A stretch of DNA of 64,000 nt from Moritella yayanosii (GTDB lineage: Bacteria; Pseudomonadota; Gammaproteobacteria; Enterobacterales; Moritellaceae). Shown one piece after another: positions 1 through 8,550 of the stretch. The position numbers and the translations under genes were made by a program. The stretch lies in assembly GCF_900465055.1 (NCBI RefSeq), contig NZ_LS483250.1:3720001-3784000 (forward strand), given 5' to 3'. A model generated the notes under the pieces. That model was given only the letters and a program-made list of their open reading frames with translations. It did no database searches and was not told where the DNA came from. The first letter of the stretch is position 1, and every line of letters begins with the position of its first letter.

Positions 1-104
1 GCTCCCTGAAGGGCCGTTGGAGACTACAACGTTGATAGGCAAGGTGTGTAAGTGCTGTGAGGCATTGAGCTAACTTGTACTAATTACCCGTGAGGCTTAA
101 CCAT
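1..104 (+). rRNA. 23S ribosomal RNA, 3' end (partial)
   Basis: The sequence matches the conserved 3' end of bacterial 23S rRNA, including the 'taattacccgtgaggcttaa' stretch that closes domain VI. The gene begins outside the window. The exact 3' end is placed by analogy with E. coli and could be off by a few bases. Confidence 0.9.
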
Positions 105-253
105 ACAAATTAAAGTATGATTAATTGAAATATGACTTAAGAATACGATTGAACACGACTATTTATCGCAAGATAGGGTTTAAAGACTTCTTTATTTATA
201 GCTTTTCAGATTAACAATAGAAATTAATTTTCTTATAGAAAGCAAACCAGATT

Positions 254-372
254 TGCTTGGTGACCATAGTGTTGCGGCCCCACCTGATCCCATCCCGAAC
301 TCAGAAGTGAAACGTAATAACGCCGATGGTAGTGTGGGGTCTCCCCATGTGAGAGTAGGGCATTGCCAAGCG
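254..372 (+). rRNA. 5S ribosomal RNA
   Basis: A 5S rRNA of about 119 nt follows the 23S gene after a spacer of about 150 bp. The conserved core 'ccgaactcagaagtgaaacg' is present, and the terminal stem TGCTTGG / CCAAGC closes the molecule. The ends are set by pairing of this stem. Confidence 0.93.
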
Positions 373-412
373 CCATTTTTATTCAAGACGAAGTCTTGGA
401 TAGGTGAATAAT

Positions 413-488
413 AGGGGTGTAGCTCCAACGGCAGAGCAGCGGATTCCAAATCCGCGTGATGGGAGTTCGAATCTCTCCACCCCTGCCA
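413..488 (+). tRNA. tRNA-Trp (CCA anticodon), copy 1
   Basis: A 76-nt cloverleaf with acceptor stem AGGGGTG / CACCCCT, a CCA anticodon in the loop 'ttCCAaat', the T-arm 'gttcgaatc' and an encoded 3' GCCA. It lies 40 bp after 5S rRNA and is probably cotranscribed with the rRNA operon. Confidence 0.96.
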
Positions 489-564
489 ATTTATAAGTAC
501 TATCAAATCAAAGAAACAGATTTAACTTTAATGATAAATTAAGTTATAATCCTGTTCATCTTGT

Positions 565-640
565 AGGGGTGTAGCTCCAACGGCAGAGCAGCGGATTCCA
601 AATCCGCGTGATGGGAGTTCGAATCTCTCCACCCCTGCCA
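565..640 (+). tRNA. tRNA-Trp (CCA anticodon), copy 2
   Basis: Identical over all 76 nt to the copy 76 bp upstream, including the encoded CCA end. The spacer between the copies is not repeated. A distal tRNA-Trp after an rRNA operon is common in enterics and vibrios; the duplication is recent or kept uniform. Confidence 0.96.
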
Positions 641-675
641 ATTTCTTCTGTTAATCTTCATGATATGGTCATCCA

Positions 676-1077
676 ATGAGTAATTTTTCACGTTATTACT
701 TGCAGCAAATGGGTATCACATTGTGGCAATGTCATAAGCCTGAACAATTTCCTCATCTCGCTAGTCAAGCTGAAAAAATAGCATTACCAAAATATTGCCA
801 AATTTTAATTATCGCGAACGATAAACTTGCCCCACATAGCCAATTTATTAACCAAATTTTGCGTACGTTACAGCTTGAACTAAATCAAAGCCATATCATC
901 ACCGAAGAAGAGCTAAAGTATTATTACCAAACGCCAAAATGGATTTGGACTATTGGTTGTAAACAATCAGATCTTGCTGCAAAACAGCAACTATCATCAC
1001 CTCATTTAGATGTACTGTTGCATTCTGCTCAAGCGAAAAAGCAGCTTTGGCAACAAATCGTCAGTTATATGCAATAA
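676..1077 (+). CDS. holD: DNA polymerase III psi subunit (HolD)
   Basis: A 133-residue protein with the psi-subunit layout: an N-terminal 'YYLQQMGITLW' segment, which in the family contacts the chi subunit and SSB, then an alpha/beta domain with 'ILIIANDKL'. Psi links the clamp-loader to chi in the replisome. The next gene is rimI, the same pair as in E. coli (holD-rimI), which supports a weakly conserved family assignment. The stop codon lies 10 bp before the rimI start, so the two are probably cotranscribed. Length agrees with E. coli HolD (about 137 residues). Confidence 0.85.
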   Translation: MSNFSRYYLQQMGITLWQCHKPEQFPHLASQAEKIALPKYCQILIIANDKLAPHSQFINQILRTLQLELNQSHIITEEELKYYYQTPKWIWTIGCKQSDLAAKQQLSSPHLDVLLHSAQAKKQLWQQIVSYMQ

Positions 1078-1087
1078 CGAGTTTTTA

Positions 1088-1528
1088 ATGCCAAAAATCA
1101 TTCCGCTAACACTTGAACATTTACCCCTAGTCCAAAAAGTTGAAACGGCAAGTCATGCGTTTCCGTGGTCAGATAAAATATTAGCCAGTAATTTTGGTGC
1201 TCGATACTTTAATTTTATATTAGTTAAAGATGAGCAAATACTAGGTTATTACTTTGCTAACCAAGTGGCTGGAGAAGCAAGTCTGCTTAATATTGCAGTT
1301 GCGCCTGAGCATCAAGGTAAGGGTTACGGTAAACTGCTTATTAACCACCTAATTAAAGAATGCCAACAGCAAGAATTGTTTCAATTATGGTTAGAAGTAC
1401 GAGAATCTAATCATGGTGCTTGCCAACTATATTTAAACATAGGCTTTAATGAGGTCGATCGCCGTATTAACTATTATCCAGCGGCGAAAGGCAGAGAAGA
1501 TGCCATTATGATGTGCTACATAGTCTAG
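1088..1528 (+). CDS. rimI: Ribosomal protein S18-alanine N-acetyltransferase (RimI)
   Basis: A 146-residue GNAT-family acetyltransferase. In the family, RimI acetylates the N-terminal alanine of ribosomal protein S18 using acetyl-CoA. Visible hallmarks are 'FPWSDKIL' near the N-terminus, the acetyl-CoA loop 'VAPEHQGKGYGKLL' (about residues 75-88), and 'LEVRESNHGACQLYLNIGF', the typical RimI C-terminal signature. The start ATG at 1088 is preferred over an in-frame ATG at 1010, because the upstream option would run through the end of holD and lacks family similarity. Confidence 0.93.
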   Translation: MPKIIPLTLEHLPLVQKVETASHAFPWSDKILASNFGARYFNFILVKDEQILGYYFANQVAGEASLLNIAVAPEHQGKGYGKLLINHLIKECQQQELFQLWLEVRESNHGACQLYLNIGFNEVDRRINYYPAAKGREDAIMMCYIV

Positions 1529-1691
1529 AACAAGACAGGGTGATTCTTTAGTGTTTTTGTAATAGGGAACGTCTATTGCTTGTATACTTATTCTTGATTA
1601 ATGATTACTATCCGTGATTATATAGCTAATCATCTTGATGTAGTTTGGCTATACATGCGTTAATTCTACTTATGGATAATCAGGGAAGCTA

Positions 1692-3479
1692 ATGACCGAA
1701 CATTTAGTAAACAGTTTCAGATCTAAATTTGCAGCACGTAAAACAACAACCGCAATTCGTTTTAAAGAACACGGTGAATGGCAAGATATCACCTGGTCTA
1801 CGTTACTCGATAACTCAGATCTGGTCGCTAAAGCATTGTTGTTTCTTGGCTGTGAAGTGCAAGCTAAAGTAGGCATCTTGGCAAACAATCGTCCAGAATG
1901 GAGCTTTGCTGATTTAGGTATTTTAGCTGCGCGTTGTGTTACTGTCCCTATCTATCCGACCAATACCACAGAGCAAACTCGCTATATTGTTAAAAACGCT
2001 GATATCGATTATCTATTTGTCGGTGGCCAAGAACAGTTTGATACAGCCCTAGAGCTATTAGCAACGGATGACTTAAAGCTGATCATTGCGCTGACGGATG
2101 GTATAGATTTAAAAGGTGAATCCAATGCAATGCATTTATCTGCTTTCATCCAGCAAGGCAATCAAGCATCCGATGCAGAATTTGAACAACGATTGATTGA
2201 TGCGAATATGGACGATCTGGTTACCCTTATTTATACATCTGGTACCACAGGGCAACCAAAAGGTGTCATGCTCGATTATACTAACTTTGCTGCTGCCTTC
2301 GCGAGTCATGATAAGATGATTTCTGTATCAGAAACGGATACTTCAATCGCCTTCTTGCCGTTAAGCCATGTGCTCGAGCGTACTTGGTCTTTTTACCTAA
2401 TGCATTGTGGTGCACAAAACGTGCATCTCGAAAATCCAAAATTGATTATTGATGTTATCGCTGAAGTTAAACCTACGCTATTAGTCGCAGTGCCACGTTT
2501 ATACGAAAAAATATACAGTACTATTCATAGCCGATTAGCATCAGCATCGGCGGTTAAAAAGGCGCTGTTTGGCTGGGCGACGAACGTCGGCTTAGCCCAT
2601 TTTAAACTTGTGCATGGTAACCAACAGCCCTCTTTTTGGTTAGCTAGCCAGCATAAACTTGCTGACCGGCTTATCTTATCTAAACTACGCGGCATTCTTG
2701 GTGGTAATACACGCTTTTTACCTTGTGGTGGAGCGAAAGTTGATCCGGATATAAACCAATTCTTTCAGTCCATAGGCATTCAGATTCAAGCTGGTTACGG
2801 TATGACCGAAACCACGGCGACAGTATGTTGTCATCGTGGTACCGGATATGACTTTAGCTCTATCGGTCTACCATTACCTGATATGGAAGTGAAAATAGGC
2901 GATGATAACGAGATATTAATACGCAGTGATACGGTAATGAAGGGTTATTACAAAATGCCTGAAGAAACCGAAAATAACTTTATTGATGGTTGGTTGAAAA
3001 CCGGTGATGCAGGTAAGATTTTAGCCAATGGTGAAGTCGTCATGACGGAACGTATTAAAGAGCTAATGAAAACATCAAATGGTAAATATATCGCACCACA
3101 GCTGGTTGAAGGCACATTAAATAAAGATCACTTTATTGATCAGGTTGCTATTTTTGCTGATTCTCGTCATTTTGTGAGCGCGTTAATCGTGCCATCATTT
3201 GATGCATTAGAAGAGTACGCCAACTCGATTAATTTACAGTTTTCAAGTAAAGCTGAACTGCTGCGTCATAGTCATATCGTTACTATGTTTGAGAAACGGT
3301 TACAAGACTTACAAAGTGAATTGGCTAACTTTGAAAAAGTAAAAAAATTCAAACTACTTAGTCGTGAATTTTGTATGAAAAAAGGTGAGATCACACCGAC
3401 ACTCAAGTTACGGCGTAAAGTCATTGAAAGTGAATACAAGAAAGACATTGATGAAATGTATAACAGTGATAAAAAATAA
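1692..3479 (+). CDS. AMP-dependent synthetase / long-chain acyl-CoA ligase
   Basis: A 595-residue ANL-superfamily adenylating enzyme, most like long-chain fatty-acid-CoA ligases of the FadD15/FAA1 type. It should activate a fatty acid with ATP and join it to CoA. The AMP-binding motif 'YTSGTTGQPKG' sits near residue 180, 'PLSHVLERT' follows, 'GYGMTETTATV' forms the adenine-binding segment, and 'GWLKTGDAG' is near residue 432. The C-terminal part carries the lysine-rich 'KKGEITPTLKLRRK' tail typical of this subgroup. A strong bidirectional terminator follows. The exact fatty-acid preference cannot be read from sequence. Confidence 0.85.
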   Translation: MTEHLVNSFRSKFAARKTTTAIRFKEHGEWQDITWSTLLDNSDLVAKALLFLGCEVQAKVGILANNRPEWSFADLGILAARCVTVPIYPTNTTEQTRYIVKNADIDYLFVGGQEQFDTALELLATDDLKLIIALTDGIDLKGESNAMHLSAFIQQGNQASDAEFEQRLIDANMDDLVTLIYTSGTTGQPKGVMLDYTNFAAAFASHDKMISVSETDTSIAFLPLSHVLERTWSFYLMHCGAQNVHLENPKLIIDVIAEVKPTLLVAVPRLYEKIYSTIHSRLASASAVKKALFGWATNVGLAHFKLVHGNQQPSFWLASQHKLADRLILSKLRGILGGNTRFLPCGGAKVDPDINQFFQSIGIQIQAGYGMTETTATVCCHRGTGYDFSSIGLPLPDMEVKIGDDNEILIRSDTVMKGYYKMPEETENNFIDGWLKTGDAGKILANGEVVMTERIKELMKTSNGKYIAPQLVEGTLNKDHFIDQVAIFADSRHFVSALIVPSFDALEEYANSINLQFSSKAELLRHSHIVTMFEKRLQDLQSELANFEKVKKFKLLSREFCMKKGEITPTLKLRRKVIESEYKKDIDEMYNSDKK

Positions 3480-3505
3480 TAACTGTCTATATCATATCGA
3501 AATAG

Positions 3506-3532
3506 AAAAGGGAGCTAATTAGCTCCCTTTTT
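3506..3532. terminator. Bidirectional intrinsic terminator
   Basis: A perfect hairpin, AAAAGGGAGCT-AATT-AGCTCCCTTTT, has A-runs on one side and T-runs on the other. It lies between the convergent acyl-CoA ligase and ppaC and can serve both strands. Confidence 0.9.
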
Positions 3533-3576
3533 AGTATTCACCCTATTGCATCATGCTAGCAGCCATCGATGAAGGC

Positions 3577-4497
3577 TTACTTAAACTGAGTTTGTAACGG
3601 TGGTAATACTTGTTTTTTACGGCTGACAACATTTGGTAAGTCGATAAGTTCGTCAACGAAGGTACCGCCAAGTGTTTCTGCTACTAACGCACTTTCTTCA
3701 CTTTCGATTAAAGCGACAGAGTTTAGGTTAGTAATATCGGTTAATAATACTAACGCGGTGTGGTAACCGTGCTCCGCTTTATATTTAACAAGTTCACTTT
3801 GTAATTCTGCTTTGCGTGACAGTGCTAGATCAATGTTAGTGATTTCTATTTGTGCAATTGAGAAGTCTTTGTTACCAATGGTGTAAACTTTAAGATCACG
3901 TAAGATTAACTCTTCAGAAGGCACTGCTGCAATGTCTGATTTAGCTGCAAATTGTGCGGTAACGAATGCATCAATATCATCAATACCAGCAATTTTAGCT
4001 AGTTCGTGTGCTGCATCAATATCGATTTGGGTACAGGTCGGAGAGTTGAAGTGTACAGTGTCACTTAAGATTGCTCCTAACATCATCACTGCAACTTTCT
4101 GGTCGATTTCGATGTTGTTGATCTTGTACATGTTGTAAACAATCGTATTTGAACAGCCGCAAGGCCAGATCCATGCTTCAAGTTGCTCATCTGTTTCGAC
4201 GTCACCGAGTTTGTGGTGATCAACGATACCGCGAATTGTAGCTTGGCGAGCATCTTTTGGTGCTTGGTTGAAGTCAGAGTAATCAATGAGCCAAACTTCT
4301 TCACCAGCAATTGATGTACGGATTTCAGGGCACGCTAGACCAGCTTTTTCAAGTAGGAAAAGACCTTCTGCATTCGGTTCGCCTTGCATAATAGGTGTTA
4401 CTGTTTTGCCATCGCGTTTTGTTAAAAATGCAGATAGAGAGATTGAGCCTGCTAAGCTGTCACAATCAGGGTTTGTGTGTCCTAGTACTAACATCAT
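3577..4497 (-). CDS. ppaC: Manganese-dependent inorganic pyrophosphatase
   Basis: A family II (DHH) inorganic pyrophosphatase, about 306 residues, that hydrolyses PPi to two phosphates using Mn2+. The metal-binding motifs are all present: 'GHTNPDCDS' at the N-terminus, 'IDYSD', and 'GIVDHHKLGD'. A C-terminal DHHA2 domain ends with 'SRKKQVLPPL', which binds substrate in the family. Two adjacent ATG codons (4497 and 4494) and a TTG at 4506 are possible starts; GGAAG five bases before 4494 slightly favours an ATG start. It is encoded convergently with the acyl-CoA ligase. Confidence 0.94.
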   Translation of the reverse strand: MMLVLGHTNPDCDSLAGSISLSAFLTKRDGKTVTPIMQGEPNAEGLFLLEKAGLACPEIRTSIAGEEVWLIDYSDFNQAPKDARQATIRGIVDHHKLGDVETDEQLEAWIWPCGCSNTIVYNMYKINNIEIDQKVAVMMLGAILSDTVHFNSPTCTQIDIDAAHELAKIAGIDDIDAFVTAQFAAKSDIAAVPSEELILRDLKVYTIGNKDFSIAQIEITNIDLALSRKAELQSELVKYKAEHGYHTALVLLTDITNLNSVALIESEESALVAETLGGTFVDELIDLPNVVSRKKQVLPPLQTQFK

Positions 4498-4811
4498 TGC
4501 TTCCAAATTAATTATAGGTTTATGGATTAACGAACATAATAGTGATCTCGGCTAAGCTGTGCAACTTTATCTGCTCGATCACGGCATTATTGCCACGGAT
4601 TATTTACATTTTTATATCGACTATTATTCATTAGTTAAGTATAACATCGAATCTTTAATGTGATCATGAACACGTATTAAGGCAGTTAGTCGGTAATTCT
4701 GATGTGAATCAAGCAAACGACTATTTTGTCGTTAAATGACGTGACCTTGATTGTATCTGTTACTAAGACGATTATAATTGCGTGATCTAATTAACACTTT
4801 AAGGCGGTATA
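4498..4811. other. Divergent intergenic region, ppaC/dauA
   Basis: No gene is seen in about 310 bp. It should hold divergent promoters for ppaC and dauA; a candidate dauA promoter is listed separately. A half-matching CRP-like sequence (TGTGA at 4659 followed by an imperfect second half) is present but too weak to call. Confidence 0.6.
4751..4778 (+). promoter_or_regulatory. Candidate sigma-70 promoter of dauA
   Basis: A consensus -10 box TATAAT (4773-4778) lies 16 bp after TTGTAT (4751-4756), which matches the -35 consensus at four of six positions. The predicted start site is about 25 nt before the dauA ATG. Confidence 0.5.
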
Positions 4812-6536
4812 ATGCAGCATAGGGCCCATCTTTTTTCGTTACGTATTGCCCATGCGTTACGTGAGTCGTTTAGTCGTTCTGATTATAATTCGGCTAAATT
4901 CGGAAAAGATTTATTAGCAGGTATCACCGTTGGTATCATTGCTATTCCTTTGGCGATGGCGCTTGCTATTGCGAGTGGTGTTGCACCTCAATATGGGCTT
5001 TATACGGCAATTATCGGTGGTATTGTGATTGCAATATCGGGTGGTAGTCGCTATAGCATTTCAGGACCCACTGCTGCTTTTGTTATTATCCTCTATCCCA
5101 TTGTTCAGCAGTATGGTTTTGGCGGTTTATTATTAGCAACGATAATGTCGGGGTTGATCTTAGTCATCATGGCGGTATTACGTCTTGGTCGTTTTATTGA
5201 GTATATCCCAGATGCTGTAACCCTCGGTTTTACCGGTGGTATTGCGGTGGTTATTGCAACATTGCAGGTGAAAGATTTTTTTGGTCTTCCTGTCGAGTCT
5301 TTACCGGAACATTATTGGGATAAACTGGCTGTATTAGCCAATGCATTGCCTTATTTACATTTACCGAGTTTTGCAGTTGCGGCGTTTACGCTTGTTATCA
5401 TGCTGGTTTGGCCTAAATTTAAAACCGTGGTACCCGCGCATTTACCTGCGGTTATCCTCGGCAGTTTATTAGCGATGGTATTAAATGATTGGGGGATGGA
5501 TATTGCTACTATTGGTAGTCGCTTCCATTACTTATTACCTGATGGTAGTCAAGGTGCAGGTATTCCACCCTATTTACCTACTTTTGAGTGGCCGTGGTTA
5601 CAAGCTGGAGCCAATGGACAACCGCTAGCACTGAGCTGGAAGTTAATTTCTGATCTATTACCTGCGGCATTTGCGATTGCCATGTTAGGCGCAATCGAAT
5701 CCTTACTGTGTGCCGTGGTGCTGGATGGCATGACAGGTAAACGCCATAGTGCGAATAGTGAATTACTCGGTCAAGGCATTGGTAATATTGTGGTGCCATT
5801 TTTTGGTGGTATTACTGCAACTGCTGCGATTGCGCGCTCTGCTGCGAATGTTAAAGCTGGTGCGCAAACGCCGATATCAGCTGTTATTCACGGTTTAGTG
5901 GTGTTGGCGAGTTTAGTGTTACTGGCACCCCTATTGGCTTACGTACCTATGTCTTCGATGGCCGCGTTATTACTCGTTGTGGCTTGGAATATGAGTGAAG
6001 CGGGCAAAGCATTACACTTATTAAAGACCGCGCCGAAGAGTGACCTTTGGGTTTTCACCATTTGTTTTTCGTTTACTATTGTGTTTGATATGGTATTAGC
6101 AATTACAGCGGGCATCTTGTTAGCGGCTGTCTTGTTCATGAAAGAAATTGCAGAAATGGTTAAAGTCACCGATATTACCGATAATAAACGGCTTATAACC
6201 ACTAAAATCCCGGCGGGTTGGCGGGTATTTAAAATTAACGGACCATTATTTTTTGCGGCTGCCGACCGGGTATTTTCAGAGTTAGCGGATAAAATCAATG
6301 AAATTGATGGTTTTGTGCTGTATTTAGATGCGGTACCATTACTCGATGCTGGCGGGCTAGCTGCCATGGAGCAATTCATTAATCAGTGTAAGATCTACAA
6401 TACCCAAGTGATATTTTGTGATCTGCAATTTCAACCATTAAAAACGTTAGCCCGAGCCGGTGTGCAGCCGATTGGCGGCGTGACCTCGTTTAGTCCGACA
6501 TTACATGAAGCATTAACTAAAATTGCCAATTATTAA
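4812..6536 (+). CDS. dauA: SulP-family C4-dicarboxylate transporter (DauA-like)
   Basis: A 574-residue SulP/SLC26 inner-membrane transporter. It closely resembles E. coli DauA (YchM), which takes up succinate and other C4-dicarboxylic acids. Visible features are the SulP core 'PQYGLYTAI', 'GPTAAFVIILYP' (about residues 88-100), 'MLGAIESLLCAVVLDGMTG', 'FFGGITATAAIARSAAN', and about 10-12 hydrophobic segments. A cytoplasmic STAS domain occupies roughly residues 470-570 with 'DAVPLLDAGGLAAMEQF', as in DauA. The gene stands alone, with a -10 box close upstream. Other SulP proteins move sulfate or bicarbonate, so the substrate is inferred from similarity only. Confidence 0.85.
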   Translation: MQHRAHLFSLRIAHALRESFSRSDYNSAKFGKDLLAGITVGIIAIPLAMALAIASGVAPQYGLYTAIIGGIVIAISGGSRYSISGPTAAFVIILYPIVQQYGFGGLLLATIMSGLILVIMAVLRLGRFIEYIPDAVTLGFTGGIAVVIATLQVKDFFGLPVESLPEHYWDKLAVLANALPYLHLPSFAVAAFTLVIMLVWPKFKTVVPAHLPAVILGSLLAMVLNDWGMDIATIGSRFHYLLPDGSQGAGIPPYLPTFEWPWLQAGANGQPLALSWKLISDLLPAAFAIAMLGAIESLLCAVVLDGMTGKRHSANSELLGQGIGNIVVPFFGGITATAAIARSAANVKAGAQTPISAVIHGLVVLASLVLLAPLLAYVPMSSMAALLLVVAWNMSEAGKALHLLKTAPKSDLWVFTICFSFTIVFDMVLAITAGILLAAVLFMKEIAEMVKVTDITDNKRLITTKIPAGWRVFKINGPLFFAAADRVFSELADKINEIDGFVLYLDAVPLLDAGGLAAMEQFINQCKIYNTQVIFCDLQFQPLKTLARAGVQPIGGVTSFSPTLHEALTKIANY

Positions 6537-6616
6537 TTGCAGCCCGACCTTGTGTCTTATCGTGATTTCAGCGAAAATAGCGACCATTAGATTTAACCCA
6601 ATGAGAAGACTCATTC

Positions 6617-8203
6617 ATGTCAAATAGCATTCTTGAGCAAGAGGTGTCGAAAAGACGTACTTTTGCGATTATCTCGCATCCCGATGCTGGTAAAACAACG
6701 ATTACCGAAAAAGTATTATTATTCGGCAACGCCTTACAAAAAGCCGGTACTGTGAAAGGTAAGAAATCGGGTCAGCATGCTAAATCTGACTGGATGGAAA
6801 TGGAAAAAGAACGTGGTATTTCGGTAACTACCTCGGTAATGCAGTTTCCGTATCGTGGCAGGTTAATTAACTTACTGGATACGCCTGGGCATGAAGATTT
6901 CTCGGAAGATACTTACCGTACCCTAACCGCTGTAGACTCATGCTTAATGATCATTGACTCGGCCAAAGGCGTAGAAACACGTACCGTAAAATTGATGGAA
7001 GTCACCCGCTTGCGTGATACGCCAATTATTACCTTCATGAATAAAATTGACCGTGATATTCGCGATCCAATTGATTTGATGGATGAAGTTGAAGAAGTAT
7101 TAAAAATTGCATGTGCACCCATTACTTGGCCGATCGGCATGGGTAAAGAACTAAAAGGTGTTTACCATATTTTACGTGATGAAGTGATCCTGTATAAGTC
7201 TGGTCAGGGTCATATGATCCAAGACAGTCGTGTGATTAAAGGCATTAACAACCCAGAAGTTGACGAAGCACTTGGCGATTACGCTGAACAATTACGTGAA
7301 GAGATGGAGCTTGTTCAGGGCGCGGCAAATAAATTTGATTATGAATTATTTATGGCGGGCGAATTAACGCCGGTATACTTTGGTACCGCGCTCGGTAACT
7401 TTGGTGTTGATCATGTACTCGATGGTTTAGTCGAGTGGGCACCTAAGCCGCAATCACGCATAACAGAACAACGTACAGTCAAGCCAAATGAAGCTAATTT
7501 CACTGGTTTCATCTTTAAGATCCAAGCGAATATGGATCCCAAACATCGTGACCGTATTGCTTTCATGCGTGTTTGCTCTGGCAAATACAGCAAAGGCATG
7601 AAAATGAAGCATGTACGTTTAAATAAAGATGTCAGTATTTCTGATGCGGTCACTTTTATGGCGGGTGATCGTACTCAAACTGAAGAAGCATATCCGGGTG
7701 ATATTATTGGTCTACACAACCATGGTACGATCCAAATTGGTGATACGTTTACCCAAGGTGAGTTATTGAAATTTACCGGGATCCCTAACTTTGCGCCCGA
7801 AATGTTTCGTCGTATTCGTTTGAAAGATCCATTAAAGCAAAAGCAATTGCAAAAAGGTCTGATTCAGTTGTCTGAAGAAGGTGCCGTGCAGGTGTTCCGT
7901 CCTCAACGCTCTAACGATTTGATCGTAGGCGCAGTTGGTGTGCTACAGTTTGACGTGGTAGTGCATCGCTTACGCACTGAATATAAAGTGGATGCGATTT
8001 ATGAAAACATCAGCGTGGCGACAGCACGTTGGGTTGATTGTGAAGATCCGCGTAAGTTAGAAGAGTTCAAAAAGAAAGCTTGGGACAATATAGCCCTAGA
8101 TGGTGGTAATAACTTAACCTATATCGCCCCGACTATGGTTAATTTACGTCTTGCACAAGAGCGTTATCCGGATATTATTTTCCGTGAGACTCGCGAGCAC
8201 TAA
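6617..8203 (+). CDS. prfC: Peptide chain release factor 3 (RF3)
   Basis: A 528-residue translational GTPase; RF3 in E. coli has 529. It removes RF1/RF2 from the ribosome after peptide release. The G motifs are complete: 'SHPDAGKTT' (P-loop, near residue 21), '[13 protein letters not shown]' (switch I), '[16 protein letters not shown]' (switch II) and 'NKIDRD'. The C-terminal RF3 domain contains '[12 protein letters not shown]' and ends '[13 protein letters not shown]'. A hairpin terminator follows within 65 bp. Confidence 0.98.
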   Translation: MSNSILEQEVSKRRTFAIISHPDAGKTTITEKVLLFGNALQKAGTVKGKKSGQHAKSDWMEMEKERGISVTTSVMQFPYRGRLINLLDTPGHEDFSEDTYRTLTAVDSCLMIIDSAKGVETRTVKLMEVTRLRDTPIITFMNKIDRDIRDPIDLMDEVEEVLKIACAPITWPIGMGKELKGVYHILRDEVILYKSGQGHMIQDSRVIKGINNPEVDEALGDYAEQLREEMELVQGAANKFDYELFMAGELTPVYFGTALGNFGVDHVLDGLVEWAPKPQSRITEQRTVKPNEANFTGFIFKIQANMDPKHRDRIAFMRVCSGKYSKGMKMKHVRLNKDVSISDAVTFMAGDRTQTEEAYPGDIIGLHNHGTIQIGDTFTQGELLKFTGIPNFAPEMFRRIRLKDPLKQKQLQKGLIQLSEEGAVQVFRPQRSNDLIVGAVGVLQFDVVVHRLRTEYKVDAIYENISVATARWVDCEDPRKLEEFKKKAWDNIALDGGNNLTYIAPTMVNLRLAQERYPDIIFRETREH

Positions 8204-8233
8204 GCGACAAATGTGACAGGGTTCAGCCATGAA

Positions 8234-8264
8234 CCTTACCTCTTTTGAGGTGAGGTTTTTTTTT
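8234..8264 (+). terminator. Intrinsic terminator of prfC
   Basis: A nine-pair stem CCTTACCTC / GAGGTGAGG (one T-G pair) with a TTTT loop is followed by a run of nine T. Confidence 0.9.
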
Positions 8265-8409
8265 GAGTAACATTTATATAATATTAACTCGCTTTCATTA
8301 TCAAGTTTTAAGTTGTTGATTTTAATTTGTTCTTTTTTAACAATTAGAGAGTTTTTGTTTTTTATGTGATTTAGATCGCATAAATCCTGATTTTAATTTT
8401 TAACTGTAG

Positions 8410-8550
8410 TATACTGCGTCGGCCTTTTTATGTGGCTTCGCTCTTAAAAGAGTTTGAGCAAAAGACCACTAATTTTGCGCACGAAATACAATATGTGGAG
8501 CTATAATTGATATAGCTTTATTCAAAGACCCGTCTACCAGAGGCCCGTGA
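8410..8550 (+). promoter_or_regulatory. Candidate promoter -10 and long 5' leader of deaD
   Basis: A TATACT -10-like box (8410-8415) lies 16 bp after TGATTT. It would give an untranslated leader of roughly 125 nt before the deaD ATG. The leader contains a short hairpin around 'ctcttaaaagag' (8450s). Long leaders are typical of cold-shock mRNAs such as E. coli deaD; the promoter assignment is tentative. Confidence 0.4.

Noticed and set aside
192-506. A 104-codon open frame on the minus strand
   Set aside because: It lies antisense to 5S rRNA and the first tRNA-Trp gene, so it is a chance frame.
4659-4674. CRP-binding site upstream of dauA
   Set aside because: Only the first half-site (TGTGA) matches; the second half is poor, so it is not called.
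5939-6379. A 146-codon open frame on the minus strand
   Set aside because: It lies wholly inside dauA on the other strand, where codon bias creates antisense frames; no family resemblance.
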